Positions 1 to 12,149 are shown, counted from the stretch's first letter. The stretch: 64,000 bases of DNA from Onchidella celtica (GCA_963931925.1 OZ007570.1:25691471-25755470); one strand, 5' to 3'. The notes: generated from the letters alone by a model not told the origin. Made by a program: numbers and translations.

Positions 1-1740
1 GTTTCGATTCTTCGCTCTTAAAGATGTATCTTGAAAAGGTCTTACGAAAGTTAATAGCTTGAACATGTTTTCTGATTCTGAAGTGAAATGTAAAGACTGA
101 AATCAGAATTAGTACTTACAAAAACTGTGGAGTATCACTGTCAGATGATTTGTAGGCTATAAACACATGTATATATTTTCAGTGCCCACATCCTGCCCGC
201 TAAAAACTCAGGAATAATCTCCTTGGTTAAAAACAAGATGTGTACCTCGAATAATGGTTATGTGATAGTGCTACAAGATACAAAGTCATTTTAATCATGG
301 GCAGGCATCAACAGTCATTTATTCTACAAAATGGCGAATCAGCAAAAGAACTTACGTGTAACATGGAGTTTGGAACCAATAGAACGTGATAATTACAATA
401 AAATAGTACCCGCACAGGAAACACTACTTCTTCTTTAGTCTATCTTGAATATTACTTACTTTGGAACTAAAACTATCTTTTCTTGCACAAATGACATGTC
501 CTTCAACAGTGGCACAGTAAGAAACTGGCACACATTTCGGTAAACTACGTCAAATTAATGTCTAAGCGTTTGCATATAGACGTTATGTGAGGCATTCAGC
601 ACACATCACTATACTGTGACTGGAGAAGTAGTGGGTAGCATAAAAGCTTTTATTTGAATGTCTGGGTTCCTGTTTTGAAATTGAAACACCATTCAGCCGG
701 GGAAAACGACACCCAGTGTAAAGTGCGGTGTGCGATTTAATGTTGCCACATACCAATGATATGCGGTGATGTTGTTCTTGTTCTTGCATGTTTGATTATG
801 CATAACATGAGAAGATAATTTTTTGAGTGCCATTTTAACCAGAATAATATTGCATTCTCATTCCTGGTGCCGGCCCTGAGCAAGTCGACGTTTCTTTCTT
901 TTTTGTTTTTGTTTGTTTTTTGTTTTTGCGGGGGGTCGGAATTCTTCTTGGTCATTTCAAGCTCACTGCCTGCCCTTTATCATTTGCCACTGATCTTGGA
1001 TAAAGAGTTGTGGCCAAGAGCCACATAAAAAATGGCTTTTGCCATCTAGTTTGGTTATTTGTCCTAAATACATTTTCGATATTGGCAGGGTGTCATTATT
1101 TTATTCAAATGTAAAAATCATCTCTGCAAGACGAATTTTGTGCTTGATTTCTTCACCAAGCTCGTAGCAGACAAACATGTCCATTTCCCTCCCTCTATGC
1201 CAACTGTGAGTCATGAATCAGGGAAATGAGGATTAAAGTTACGCCAAAGAAAATCCCACTTTTTTTTTCAGGAAACTTTCCATTTTTTTTTTTGGCACAC
1301 TGCCTAATGAGAATAAATTATTTCAAAAATTTATTTATTTTTGTTAAGCAAACAAACTTCACGAAATATTGCCCAGTGCAATGAATATCATGGATTTTAT
1401 GGTTTAATCAGGATGTGTTGGTCCGAGTTGTTCAAAAAAGTATATTTATTATGTAATTTGTATAAACTGCACTATGTGTCGTCTCTCATATAAAAATGCA
1501 AAAAATGTGTGCAAAAGTCACACGATTGTAACTTACATGACTATGAGACATCCCAATCCTCTGTGTACGTTGAAATCAAATCTTGGAAATGATGGCAGTA
1601 CCGGAGCTGAGGTAAGTGTAGAAATGCTCATTGAAGATGCAGGATGGAGACAGACTGCAGCAGTCATATTCAGGGATATGTTTTAAATAATAACGTTTAG
1701 TAGCGGAACCTACTGAGGCGCAGAGCTTGCACCTTTTTAG
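1..1740. repeat. Duplication block P, copy 1
   Basis: This stretch aligns collinearly with 56273-58960, beginning at GTTTCGATTCTT in both. It shares long runs such as the AATGGCGAATCAGCAAAAGAACT stretch near 331 and the short ORF near its right end. Copy 1 lacks the two transposon insertions that sit in copy 3 (57270-57670 and 57779-58315), so it supplies their empty sites. Only the last ~190 bases of P survive in the middle unit (31748-31934). The first ~200 bases of P are themselves related to the first ~200 of block Q (1741 onward). Identity by eye is high with scattered indels; no alignment score could be computed. Confidence 0.8.
1474..1686 (+). other. Short ORF kept in two copies of block P, unknown
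   Basis: A 70-codon frame is matched by a frame at 58592-58936. The shared part runs from a Thr-Tyr-Met-Thr-Met-Arg motif to a stop after Glu-Asp-Ala-Gly-Trp-Arg-Gln-Thr-Ala-Ala. A GAGGTAAGT splice-donor-like site lies inside it and AAATAAT/AATAAA-like signals follow the stop. A third, broken copy sits at 31755-31890. Conservation may simply reflect the DNA duplication, because bases outside the frame are about as similar. I recognise no family. It could be a terminal exon of a plus-strand gene, or chance. Confidence 0.15.
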
Positions 1741-2860
1741 GTTTCGATTCTTGTCTCTTAAAGATGTATGTTGAAAGAGTTTTGCAAAATTCAGTGGGTA
1801 TCACATTTTCTCTGATTCACAGGTGAAATGTAAGGACTGGAATCAGACTAAATACTTATAAAGTACTGTGGGGTGCCAGGGTCAGATGATTTGTAGGCTA
1901 TGATAAGACTTGTATATATTTTTACTAACTACATTCAGCCTTCCCTGTGATATCTCTAGTTTCGATGGAACACTTATCCGAGGTTGTGGGATGGTCCTTG
2001 TGGTGGCTGAGAGAATTGGGATAACTTGACTGGTGAGCTGACAGATCATCGATGAGAAGGACATCCCACTGAATTTATTTTTTTTAATTTGGGGGGTTGG
2101 GGGTGGGGTGGGGGGGGGGGGAAGGATGTATGTGTGGGGGACGGCAAAAACGAAGATCACTATGTGAAAATGAAATATTTATTACCGCAGCAAAAGTGAA
2201 CCACAAATATCAAGAGAGATTTGCTCCCTGAGGTCACGAACTTGATTAATGTATCAATTATTCATGCACAGTGCTTGTTTATGAGCTGCTCGACGAGGCA
2301 GATGTTTACATAGATTACAATAGGAATTTTACAGCGAGGTGCTATTGACACACGAAATGGCAGTGTACTGATGGCTCACGTCACAGGAATTCTCGGTTCA
2401 TTTGCCCCAATTTTTTTTTAATTTTAAAAGATGAGTGTTGGCGTCTTGTGTTTCATTCAACTACAGACAATACGAAGGCCATTTTCATGAGTGATTTTGA
2501 TGGAATTCCAGTTTGTTTCCCCGGAAGGACCAACTCAAAGGGGAACTTTGGCCTGAGATTTCGGTATTATTAAACTAATATAATTATCAACCTAGGCTTA
2601 GCATTGTAAAAGACGTCTCTGTTCTTTTTTTAATGAGGGCATAGAACAAAACTTCTTCTTAGGCAGAGAAGATGTTATTATAAAAAAAAATAAACCGGAC
2701 TGGGGCCTAAGGTACTTATTTAATTATTGGATCAAATACACAGTTAAATGAATAGGAAGCAGGTATTGCTTTCGCTATATGTCATTTAAAAACTCTTCAC
2801 ATGCCATGGTTGTAACGTTATCTTCAGCATTATTTCTCAGGTTTTGTGATGCAGGGTATA
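1741..2860. repeat. Duplication block Q, copy 1
   Basis: Aligns with 31935-33056 and 58985-59720. Shared landmarks are the GTTTCGATTCTTGTCTCTTA start, the GTCAGATGATTTGTAGGCTA segment, the GAACACTTATC/GGATGGTCC segment, a long G run, and the stretch around GAGTGATTTTGATG. Homology with copy 2 stops at a GATGCAG sequence near 2858. In copy 2 that point joins directly to block R, so unit 0 has a 7.9-kb interruption here. Confidence 0.8.
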
Positions 2861-3241
2861 TATTTATTTTCCCGCTCTATCATGAAGAAGGACGTCCACA
2901 AAACACAATAAACGAACAATAAACTATTATAATTATTATTGTGGTTACACAGCAGTGATATCCACTATAGTAAATAATAATTTTAAAAAAACAACAACCT
3001 CGCCCCAGCCTAAACACATTTTAGTCAGGCCTGGAGACTATTCGGCAAGGTATGTTGCTGAAATTATGCACAATGTACAAAAATAATTTTTTTTTAAAAT
3101 TAACTAATCGCTTTTGCTGTCAAATGCGAATTCTCTGTTTCTGTTTTTGACAACCGAAACCTTTGAAATTTTTTTCATGAGTTTGCTTTGCATCGTTAAT
3201 TTCGCCTTCCGTTTTTCTTTTCACGCACACGTGAGCCCGTG
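2861..3241. other. No gene seen; AT-rich
   Basis: AT-rich unique sequence with short A and T runs. It is the left edge of the 7.9-kb stretch between Q1 and R1 that is absent from the middle unit. Confidence 0.4.
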
Positions 3242-4990
3242 ATGTCATCACTTCCTTCCCCTAGACCGTCCATGCCGAGTCGACACCCTTCAGTGAAGGT
3301 AATTATATTAAACCTACATTCGCTCCAGAACAGAACAAACCGTTTGCGCCCGTTATTGGTAAAGAGATACTTAAACTACACAGTGTGCAGATTACAGCTC
3401 TTCTTGGGTCCACAGACCTCAGTTGATATTTTCTCCCAACTTCGTATGCTAGCTTATAGATCTAGATCTAGATCTACACCAACATCGAATATCATCAGTT
3501 GGTTTCCTTCTTCTTTAAACTACATGCATTCGTTCACACCGTATCTCTAGGCCTAGGTGTCGACAAAACATCAATCAAATTTGTGCCAACTAGATCTAGA
3601 TCTATCCATTCCCACACACAACATGCAACACTGACAGTATCACAGTTTTCAAAAGCTCTCAAATTTAAATCTAGGCTTTAATCAATTTGTTTATTAAGTA
3701 AAGGAAAACGCATCCATGCGTCTCATATAAGTATCAAAAAAGATACTTACCTGCAGCTTTGAGGCTTCATACTAGGTACAACAGGATAAACTTGAATCGG
3801 AGCGAGACGCAAGATTTGGAATCGCCGCCGCATTTGTTTTTCATGATGGTAAATTATCAGAGCGGAAATAACATCATAAATGAGGGTTTCCCCGAGCGGA
3901 AATGACACGTAAACGGGTTTCCCAAGTGGAGCAATTCCCTGAGGGGAAGCGTGACCCAGATTTGCTATACTTTTCTGGAATTGGCAAACTCTCTGCCCGT
4001 CACTTCTCCAAGAGTTCAGGGCCCAACACCATTTTGTTCCCTGTGTAGTATAAAAATTTTGCTGCTTTAGGACACTGAAGAATTTCGATCCATGTATTAC
4101 AATATGTATCTATTTTTGGAACGTATTCCATTTCTTAGCGGTTCACATGCAGGGCGTATTCACTCAAGAATGGACACGGTATGAACGTGTATATTGCCAC
4201 CGCATGAAAGAGATTACAATAGCCAGGGAGCAAATAATTATGTAAAATGAAATTGCCGAATAGTTAAACTGCATTGGGTGAATCTGTTTACCATGTAGAT
4301 ATTTTTGTGTTTGTTTCAGATTTATGGATGGTCGCTGAGCACTGATTTGAATTGAGTCAGAGAGACAAGTAATTCTTTTTATTTTCCATTTCATTTGTGA
4401 ATCAGTGTAGGTATTCGATTTTTGGATATAAAGAAAGTGCTACAGTGTAGTTGCCTTTGTCTCCTTTATTAATTTTTTGTATTTGAATTTACATGATGAC
4501 TGACACTACCGTGGTGATATCTTAAAATTTTACATAAAGTCCATCTTTTAAGTACCCCGGTCAGTAGTGATCTAAAGAGACGTGTATGTTGTAATTTGTA
4601 ATGTCAGAGGTATATACAAGAAAACTGGAATTTCAGGACCTGCTCACCCCTCTTGACACGCTTCTTACTCCCTCTTTCTGAAGTTCAAATAAAAAAGAAT
4701 TGTTTTCAGGAAATGATAGATGAAGTGGTCAGTCAGTTACTTGAAAAGAGACAGTAAATCAAATTGTAAACATTGAAAATTATAACTCACTGTTGATTCT
4801 TTAAATTTGTAAAAAAAAAATCTGTTGAATTCTTATTTGGCCCCATTTCTTTTAAAGTCACTGAAATAATGTCAAAATTATTATTCTTTAGATACTTAAT
4901 ACAAATCCCACATCTCCAGATAGAAGGTCTCCTCCACTGGACAAGAGAAGCACGATGAGGCTGCAGTATGAACGTGGTCAGGAAAGCTGA
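3242..4990 (+). CDS. Tentative two-exon small gene (51 aa), unknown
   Basis: I do not recognise this protein. Exon 1 would be 3242-3298, an ATG frame rich in Ser, Pro and Arg ending at AAG|GTAATT. Exon 2 would be 4892-4990, opening after TTATTATTCTTTAG and running in the same phase (0) into a Ser/Pro/Arg-rich segment that stops at TGA 4988-4990. The two exons share a similar composition and the phases agree, and a polyadenylation-like AATAAA lies at 5528-5533. Against it: the exons are short, the start is chosen only because it is the first ATG in the frame, and there is no homologue in the duplicate. The intervening 1.6 kb holds palindromic AGATCT repeats (3456-3475 and 3590-3602) and no other coding signal that I can support. 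Confidence 0.2.
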
Positions 4991-5656
4991 AGGCAGATTC
5001 TCATGGGTATACAGAGTGCAAAACTTGAAGATGCTACAAAGAAGAGACAACCATAACAATATCAAACTGATGAACAGGAGGTCTGCCAGAAGAACTAAAT
5101 CTAGGTTACGCACTGCTGCTGCATGACTGAAGGAATATCAAATGTTATAACTTGTTAACTGGAATAATTTGTTAGTACGGAATGTGATATAGTTTTTTTT
5201 TTTTTTTTTAGTTGTTTCAATCCAGTAATCATTCAAGAATCCGAAACCTCGGATAATGAATACTTGGATAATGTATTTTAGAATACTAGTTTGAAGATTA
5301 CACATTATAGAATGTCCATCAGTACGGGGTACCTTCAAACTGACCAAAAGAGTGGGGGCTTTTGATTGGTTTTTTTTTTTTTTTGTGTGTGCTCCTCTGT
5401 GATACTCAGTCATATTAGAGCATTAAGAACTTTTCAATGTGAGAAGACTACTTTGTTTTTACTCTTCTTTCAGTTGATGTAATGGGTTTTCCCTTGTTAT
5501 TGCATCTGTGCAGCCAGGGCTGTGAATAATAAATCTGAAAGTTGGTTTGCTCGTCTTTTCTCAAAAGCGTTAACATATTTGGCAGAAAGTCATTTTGTTA
5601 TATTTCTTCTCCAAGTTGGCTTGTTTTACATTTTGACCATTCTAGGTAATACAGAC
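4991..5656. other. No gene seen; possible 3' UTR
   Basis: Contains T runs near 5192 and 5370 and an AATAAA at 5528-5533. That signal could serve the tentative gene to the left. The stretch ends where the long direct repeat flanking the LINE begins. Confidence 0.3.
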
Positions 5657-5851
5657 GTAAAGCTTCCCATTTAATGTTCTGAAAACAAGACTTAAAAGAT
5701 TATGTCATGCATCTCAAACAATGGTTATGTAATGCTTTGCCTGTGCTGGACCTACAGGGACTCAACATCGCAGATTGGGAAAGTCATTATTTTGCAATGT
5801 TCCGAGACTGGCTCAATGGCGAGCCATCTAAGTAGACTGTGTATGGGAACC
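5657..5851 (+). repeat. Long direct repeat, left of LINE
   Basis: A ~195-base sequence starting GTAAAGCTTCCCATTTAATG and ending GTATGGGAACC. It recurs at 9812-10007 in the same orientation with roughly one difference in ten bases. The left copy ends where LINE sequence begins. The right copy begins where the LINE's simple-repeat tail ends. This is the geometry of a target-site duplication, although it is very long for one. Confidence 0.75.
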
Positions 5852-5949
5852 AGCGGCAACCACGCGCATCATTGAGGGAAAGTTGGTCCGCGAGGTGTTG
5901 GTGATCTCCACGCAAGACAGCCATCATCTAGGGACACTCGCCGGAAGAG

Positions 5950-6940
5950 GCCAAGGAAATTTAACGTTCGTGTGTTTTAATGTCAATGGTAATTTAGAGA
6001 GTAAGCTTGAGACGGTTGAGTTTGTTAGATGAGTCATGTTATTATGCTGAACGAAAGCTGGACAAATGAGATGTCCGAATGGAAGTTAGAAGGCTATGAA
6101 AGTGTTTGTAAGCATCCTGTAAGGCTATGAAAGTGTTTGTAAGCATCCTGTAAGGAAAAGAAGGGCAAAAAGAGGGGATTTAGTTTGGTTTTTTAAAAAA
6201 CAGATCTGAGAGAGAGTGTCTGAATATACATGGGATTTTGAAGACGGCTTGGTTTTTGAGTTTTCAAAACAATTTTTTGAATTTCATGAAGATTTATACG
6301 TCATTGTTCCTTCTGAGTCGACACATAGTGGCCGGGACACGGGACAAACGTATGAAGGAATGAGATGCTGGAACAGAAAGTAGCTGAGTTCTGTGACTGT
6401 GGTAGTATTGTTGTAGCTGGTGATCTGAAGGCAAGAACAGGATTGTTAGATGATATCTTCTTCTTCTTTCGTTCGCCAATCTAAATCTGCAGATTTATTC
6501 TTTTAAGAAAATCTACGGTTTTCTGCAGTTCCTGCAGACCTTGATGGTTTGGCCAGTAGCATTCCTCTCCTGCCCCGTTATGAGTTTATGTGACAATATT
6601 GATGAAAATGATGTTTTATACAATTGGCATGGAATCGAAGGAAATAATATCATTAATTGTAACCTGTTAGTGCATAGAGTTAGTGAAAACAAAGGAGTGA
6701 ATGAATATGGTCATAGATTAATCAGATTATGTAAAATGAATGATCTACTGATTTTGAATGGAAGAGCGGGAAAGGTCAAAGCAGTGGGAAAATTGACGTT
6801 TTGTAACAAAAAACGGGTAAAGTGTTATAGATTATGTCTTATGTTCAAAATCTGCTTTTGTATATTTATGTAATTTGATTTTGAAGTGGACGCTATGAGT
6901 GAATTTTCTGATCATGTCCCTGTTAGCTTCAGTTTTGTAA
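5950..6940 (+). pseudogene. LINE endonuclease domain, broken
   Basis: APE-type endonuclease remains, which would nick target DNA in a live element. The N-terminal beta strand with Asn-Val-Asn-Gly is readable at ~5967. An Asn-Glu-Ser-Trp motif at ~6050 stands for the catalytic Asn-Glu-x-Trp. An Arg-Thr-Gly-Leu-Leu-Asp-Asp stretch (~6436) and a Ser-Asp-His motif (~6907) follow. A 31-base tandem duplication (6092-6153) shifts the frame, and ~100 foreign bases split the domain near 6458-6560. Not functional. Confidence 0.65.
6092..6153 (+). repeat. 31-bp tandem duplication in LINE
   Basis: A 31-base unit beginning GGCTATGAAAGTG is present twice, head to tail, with no differences. Because 31 is not a multiple of three, it shifts the endonuclease frame. 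The perfect identity means it is much younger than the element it sits in. Confidence 0.85.
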
Positions 6941-7617
6941 GCAGCATTGTAAATGTGGTGGAAGAATTTGAAGACAATGTACAGATGAGAAGGAAAGTGA
7001 AATGGAAAGAAAGAAAACATGGTGAATTTGTTGTCAACATTTCCAGCGCCGGGTACGTAGACAGGCTGCATGAAATTGTTGACATGTTGAACAGTGACTG
7101 TCTGAACGAGATTTTGATAGAGCAATGTGTACATAAACTAGGGGATGTATTATTATGTTCGGGGAAATCCTATCGAGTGAAAGTAGGTCAGCCAGAGTCG
7201 GACCAGGGTGTAAGAAGTAGTGAACTATTATATGATAATGAATGCAATGTGAAAACGTGAAGTGTTTAAGCGGGTTGAGAGAAAATTTCTCACGAACGAG
7301 ACTGTGGAAGACTGAGAGAGGATGTGCACTGCAAGAAATGAGTATAGAAAGTGTTGTTGTAAGAAAAGGAGGAAGGAGAAAATATCTGCAGAGAAATTAT
7401 TCGAGCTTAGTCGTTGTGACCTAAGGAGTTTTTGGAGAAAACTAAAAACCAGCAAAACTCAGGTAATAGGAAAGTGCGACTTTGTAGATTATTTCCAAAC
7501 CCTAAATAACAGGATATCAATGTTGGGGGAAGGGGAAGAAGAAGAAATTAGTCGGTGGGAGGGGAATGAGGATCAACATTATGACCAACTACTTGATGAA
7601 GAAATGTCAGTGATGAA

Positions 7618-8400
7618 TTGGGGTGGGCTATTAATAGTTTGAAAAGTAACAAAGCCGCAGGTTACGACAATATTGTTAACGGAATTATTAAATATGGGGA
7701 TCACTCTGTTAAAGTCGTTTTAGTAAAACTGTTCAATACTATTTTAAAATTAGGTTGTTTTCCGAAATTGTAGGCAGTAGGGGAAATCGTTCCAATTTTC
7801 AAAAGTTATCACAAAGATGACCCAAAAATTATCGAAGAATAACTCTTTTAAGCTGCCTGGATAAACTTTTCACTAATATTTTAAATAATTGACTTACACA
7901 CTGGACGGAATGTAAAAATGTTTTCTTTGATAACGATTTCAATTTCCGTAATAACAAGGGCACAACAGACTGCATGTTTATATTGCATGGTTTGATAGGA
8001 TTATTTCAAGAGAAGACAAAACGTTTGTATTGTGCTTTTGTTGACTTTGAACGGGCGTTTGACAGCATAAATAGATGAGCACTACGGTTTAAACTGGAGC
8101 AAAGGGGATTAACTAAACAAATTACTAATTTATTGACAAACATGTATAGTAAAATCAAGTTGTGTGTGAGGGATTTCAGCAGTGTGAGTGAACCAACTGA
8201 TACCTGCTTCTTTTTGTCAAATGTAGGACTATTTCAGGGTGAATCTTTGTCGCCATTTTTATTCTTGATGTTTACCAATGACTTGCATGATTGGTTGGCT
8301 GCAAAAGATATCAAGGGTGTACATAAGGAAGAATGTTTGATAATGATACTGATGTTTGCAGATTACATGGTCTTATTTAGGGATAGTAGGCAAGGACTAC
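7618..8400 (+). pseudogene. LINE reverse transcriptase domain, broken
   Basis: RT remains of the LINE at 5852-9811. Readable motifs are Asn-Lys-Ala-Ala-Gly-Tyr-Asp (~7645), the catalytic Phe-Val-Asp-Phe-Glu-Arg-Ala-Phe-Asp (~8035), a Gln-Gly-Glu-Ser-Leu-Ser-Pro motif (~8237) and Phe-Ala-Asp-Tyr-Met-Val-Leu-Phe (~8353). In the last motif the second catalytic Asp of Phe-Ala-Asp-Asp has become Tyr. At least three in-frame stops (for example in the linker after 7765 and after the Phe-Asp motif near 8076) also break the frame. Inactive. Confidence 0.75.
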
Positions 8401-8402
8401 AA

Positions 8403-9421
8403 TAAGGCATGGATGCTTTGAATGAATATTGTAATGGGTGGGATTTGACTAGAATACTGGTAAGACAAAATGTGTGGTTTTCAACAAGGGAGGGAAGTCT
8501 GGATTGCGGGACAGATGGATGCACAATGATAGAACTCTGGAAACTGTTAGTTCCTTCGAGTATCTTGGGTTTACATTTAGTAGTACATGAACATTTTCTA
8601 CAGGTGCTAGTTGATCAAGTACAGAGGGATTTATTTGGTTTGAAGGCTTATTTGCACAAACATCCAGAGCTGGGTCCTTCGCTACAGCTACGACTATTCA
8701 ATACACTAATAAAATCTATACTTTTATACGCTTGTGAAATCTGGGGATTTGCTGAAGCTTGGCCCATTAAGCGAGTTCATCTCATATTCTGAAGTCTGTT
8801 CTAGGTGTAAGAAAATCATCCCCAAATGGTTAAAATATTAGGCTTAAACGACAATAGTACAGTTTAAAAAGTTTACAGCAAATTATTATCAGCCATAGAA
8901 AGCAACGAGCTTTGCCGTTAAAGAAAATACTGGAGAAGTCTGGATTTGGATACATCTGTGAAAACCAAAAGGTTGATCAGACTTCGTTGTTTTTATCTGA
9001 ATTTGAACAACGTCTGCGTGACAATTTTCAACAGACATGCCGCAGTGATATAGAGTATTTAAGTGAGAATCGGCTATATAGACATTTAGCTGTTGAATTT
9101 TACTCAGAAAATTATTTACATGAAGTAAAGCAGAAGCATTTTAGGATGGCCATAGCAAAGATAAGATTGGACTCTCACAACTTTATGGTGGAGAGGGGAA
9201 GGTGGCAGAGGCCTAAACTGGAGTATGTTATGAGATTGTATGAGAACTGTAATGAATTGGAGGACGAATTTCATGTGTTGTTATTAACTTGCAAAAAATT
9301 CAAAGATATAAGGCAACAGTTTTTATCGTCTTGGCTACTTGTTAGACCAAGCATGTTTACGTTCATAAAATTTCTGTCGTTCATAGAGAAGTACATTCGC
9401 TTAGACTGTTTTGCCATCTAG
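8403..9421 (+). pseudogene. LINE C-terminal region, broken
   Basis: The C-terminal part of the LINE protein is in two frames (8409-8792 and 8912-9421). The second ends with the Ser-His-x(5)-Arg-Gly-Arg-Trp and Glu-Asp-Glu-Phe-His pattern typical of the thumb/zinc-knuckle end of many LINE proteins. The first Cys of the knuckle is a Tyr here. The stop at 9419-9421 is followed by ~390 bases of 3' UTR containing a 15-G run near 9568. Confidence 0.6.
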
Positions 9422-9811
9422 TTCTAAGCGAATACAGTAATGTTGTGACTTCTCCTGGCGAAGACTGAAAACTGATTTCTTCTTTGTGTGAAAAAATAAA
9501 TCATAGTGGTTTCTTCAATTATAGTAAATTCACACAACAGATAAAGGTGAGGAAAGATCGGTTGCGGGGGGGGGGGGGGGCGGATTGAAAAATGATGACT
9601 GTTGCAGGCAATCACAAGTTGTACTTTATTGTATACTATATAGTAAGTAAGTGTATAAATTGTAGTAAGCAGCAGGGAGCAGAAAGAGTGAATGACTGCG
9701 TTTTGTTTGTTTGTTTGTTTTTAAATGTTTTCAGATATTGTTTGCATGATTCTTCTGTGTATTTTGAATTGGCCGTCAGGCCTACAATAAACTAAACTTG
9801 AACTTGAACTT

Positions 9812-10007
9812 GTAAAGCTTCCCATTTAATGTTCTGAAAACCAAGACTTAATAGCTTATGTCATTCATCTCATAGAATGGTTATTTAATGCTTTGGTAGT
9901 GCTGAACCTACAGGGACTCACCATCGCAGATTGGGAAGGTCATTATTTTGCTATATTCCGAACCTGGCTCAGTGGCGAGCCATATAAGTAGACTGTGTAT
10001 GGGAACC
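9812..10007 (+). repeat. Long direct repeat, right of LINE
   Basis: Partner of 5657-5851. It abuts the AACTTG tail of the LINE and then passes into unique sequence after GGGAACC. Confidence 0.75.
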
Positions 10008-10784
10008 TGTGAGAGTAGATTAGTTTTATATTCTTTTACAGTTTATTGATTTCATGACTGAGTATAATAATGTAGATACTCCAAACTGCTCTGATAAAGG
10101 AGTGAAATCCCGTTTTGGCATAAGTTTAGGCAAACATTACAAGGTTACTACAGCTGTGTGTTTATGTAAAACTCATGCATCCTAGTTTCCTACATCAAAA
10201 CAAAGTTCAATTCTTCCTCTGGTTAAATATAGTACTATCTTTTGAATTGATTGTTTAATGTGTGTAGCTGCGAGTTTTTATTGCTTGAACAAGACATGGT
10301 CTTGCCGTTTTCGCTCTGAGCCGAGTGTACCGATTTGAGCCCCTCCTATACAAAAAATCTCAGAGCGTCGCGCCAACGTCGCGCACCTGTTTCAAAATAA
10401 CTCACACAGAAAGCCAGATAAATGAGATCTGATTCAATGTATTTTTCATCGTGTTTGAGTAGAAAGTCCTTTAAAAATCATATGTTGAAAAGTTTGTTAA
10501 CCGAGAAACTAGCGGAAACTTGAATAGACCAGGATCAAAATCAAACACAAAATTAATCTCAGTCTTTGTATTATAAACGGATGCCTATGCTTGATTTTGT
10601 CACCTTTGTCCAACTCTCAGTGCAAAGTCAATGGGGACACGGTAAATGCCAAAACTTTCAAAGCGTTTTCAAGCCAGAATAATAAATTTGGTACCAAAAT
10701 CTTTAGAAAAACATGGTCCATCAGATTAGACAATAACTAGGAAGATATGATAAAAAGTAAAAATCAGTTTGGACTACCTATTAT
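10008..10784. other. No gene seen
   Basis: Unique AT-rich sequence. A 9-base inverted pair (CGCTCTGAG / CTCAGAGCG, ~10312 and ~10371) is the only local structure I noticed. Confidence 0.4.
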
Positions 10785-11435
10785 ATGAATTTCAATGGTG
10801 AAGTTTTCATGCAGAGTCGTCTTGAACTTCCGTTGAGATTGTAGTAAGAGTAAATATTTTTGTTTGGTGGTTTTCATCATCATCACTTTGAAGATTTTCA
10901 CTTTATGGGGTCAGCTTCTTACTGCATGCTCTGCAAACGATGGATTGTGTGTGTGTGATTGCCTGCATGCGTTTGCTTCGCGACGTTAGGCGGACATTTT
11001 CATGTTTACATACCAACGTTATCCGGCCACCCTACGTTATGCAGGCGCCAGGATAGTGTTTTAACCAGATTTTATGCACTTTTTTATCCCTTGGCTCCAT
11101 TTTTTTTTAATTGTCAAGTTCAGACCTGTTACTGTGGCACAGCAACACTCAGCATACTTACATAAAGCGAGTGTACTGGTCGAAAATCGGAGACCGGATA
11201 TCTACTGTGGAAAGTATATCATAGCGTATGCTTTCCCGCCACAGTTTTGATCTGACTGGAAGTTGCATTGTGTCCGGATAATGGAGGATTCAGGAAGCAG
11301 TCCGGTTTATGTAGGAAGTTGAAGTTTTTAACTCTTGCTTGCATCTCCAGTAAAATTGATAACTCTCTGATTAATAGTAGTTTTGTAACCTTGTCCTGAT
11401 GCAAATTGTAATGGCTAAGATCAAATTTAATCAGC
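10785..11435. repeat. Duplication block R, copy 1
   Basis: Aligns with 33057-33735, starting at TTATATGAATTTCAATGGTG and ending near a GATCAAATYTAATCA sequence. Both copies contain GTTATCCGG motifs on the left (11016 here) and an inverted GTGTCCGGATAATGG on the right (11269 here). This may mark an old pogo-like TIR element inside the block. Confidence 0.75.
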
Positions 11436-12149
11436 ACCTCAGGGTACGGGCAGTCCACTGGAGATAATAATGGTCTGAGAAACAGTGTGGGGAAAGTTGA
11501 AACTTCTCAGTTAGTTACATTTCTGGTGTTTACTAATTTATTATGCAACACCTTCTTGCAAACTGTACTTCATAACTGCTAAATGCGATAATAAAGTGCT
11601 TGCTTGATGAAACCACAGCTCCATTCATAAAGAAAATATTTTCGATCAATAACGATTTAAAAAAAAAAAAATGACCTTTTCAATCAGTTCACGATAACTG
11701 GAAATTTCCTAGACATAAATTATTACAAAAATTCCAAACACAATTATAAAAGAAAAATAGAGAACATTTCACAGCGATTTTTCTCTTAAGTCCAGCATCA
11801 ATAATAGCCAAACTACATTGTGTCTTTAGTATTTAGTTCATGGACACCAGTTCCTCTGTCACAATATAATCATTACTGTCAATGTACAAGTCATGCACAT
11901 CAGTCAGATATTGATAAACATCAAATAATCGCATAATAAACCGAAAATGCCCTGGCTGTACCATTTTACTGTATCAAGTGTCTTTGCTGTAGCTAAACAG
12001 TGAATCGGCACATTGTCATTAAGCTACATTTTGGCGCATGTGCCAGTTGATCGTCTCGGTATCCCGTGCCTCGGGTAACCGGATCTGGCTACAGAATCTG
12101 AACATCCATTATCTTGTGTTAGCTTTGCTGGAAGAAACCGTATAAGCTT
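11436..12149. other. No gene seen
   Basis: AT-rich sequence between block R and a LINE fragment; no open frame or repeat structure that I can support. Confidence 0.4.

Larger units (their letters stand above)
5852..9811 (+). mobile_element. Decayed full-length non-LTR retrotransposon (LINE)
   Basis: In order, the element holds an APE-type endonuclease start (Phe-Asn-Val-Asn-Gly near 5970), an RT domain (7618-8400), a Cys/His-type C-terminal region (8912-9421), an AATAAA (9785-9790) and a short AACTTG tandem tail (9794-9812). Almost no 5' UTR precedes the endonuclease, so this looks like a single-ORF LINE with only ~100 bases upstream. Stops and frameshifts interrupt every domain. The RT fingers/palm motifs resemble the I/CR1/Jockey-type LINEs, but I cannot assign the clade without a tree. 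A ~100-base segment at ~6458-6560 interrupts the endonuclease frame and looks like a nested insertion. Confidence 0.8.
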
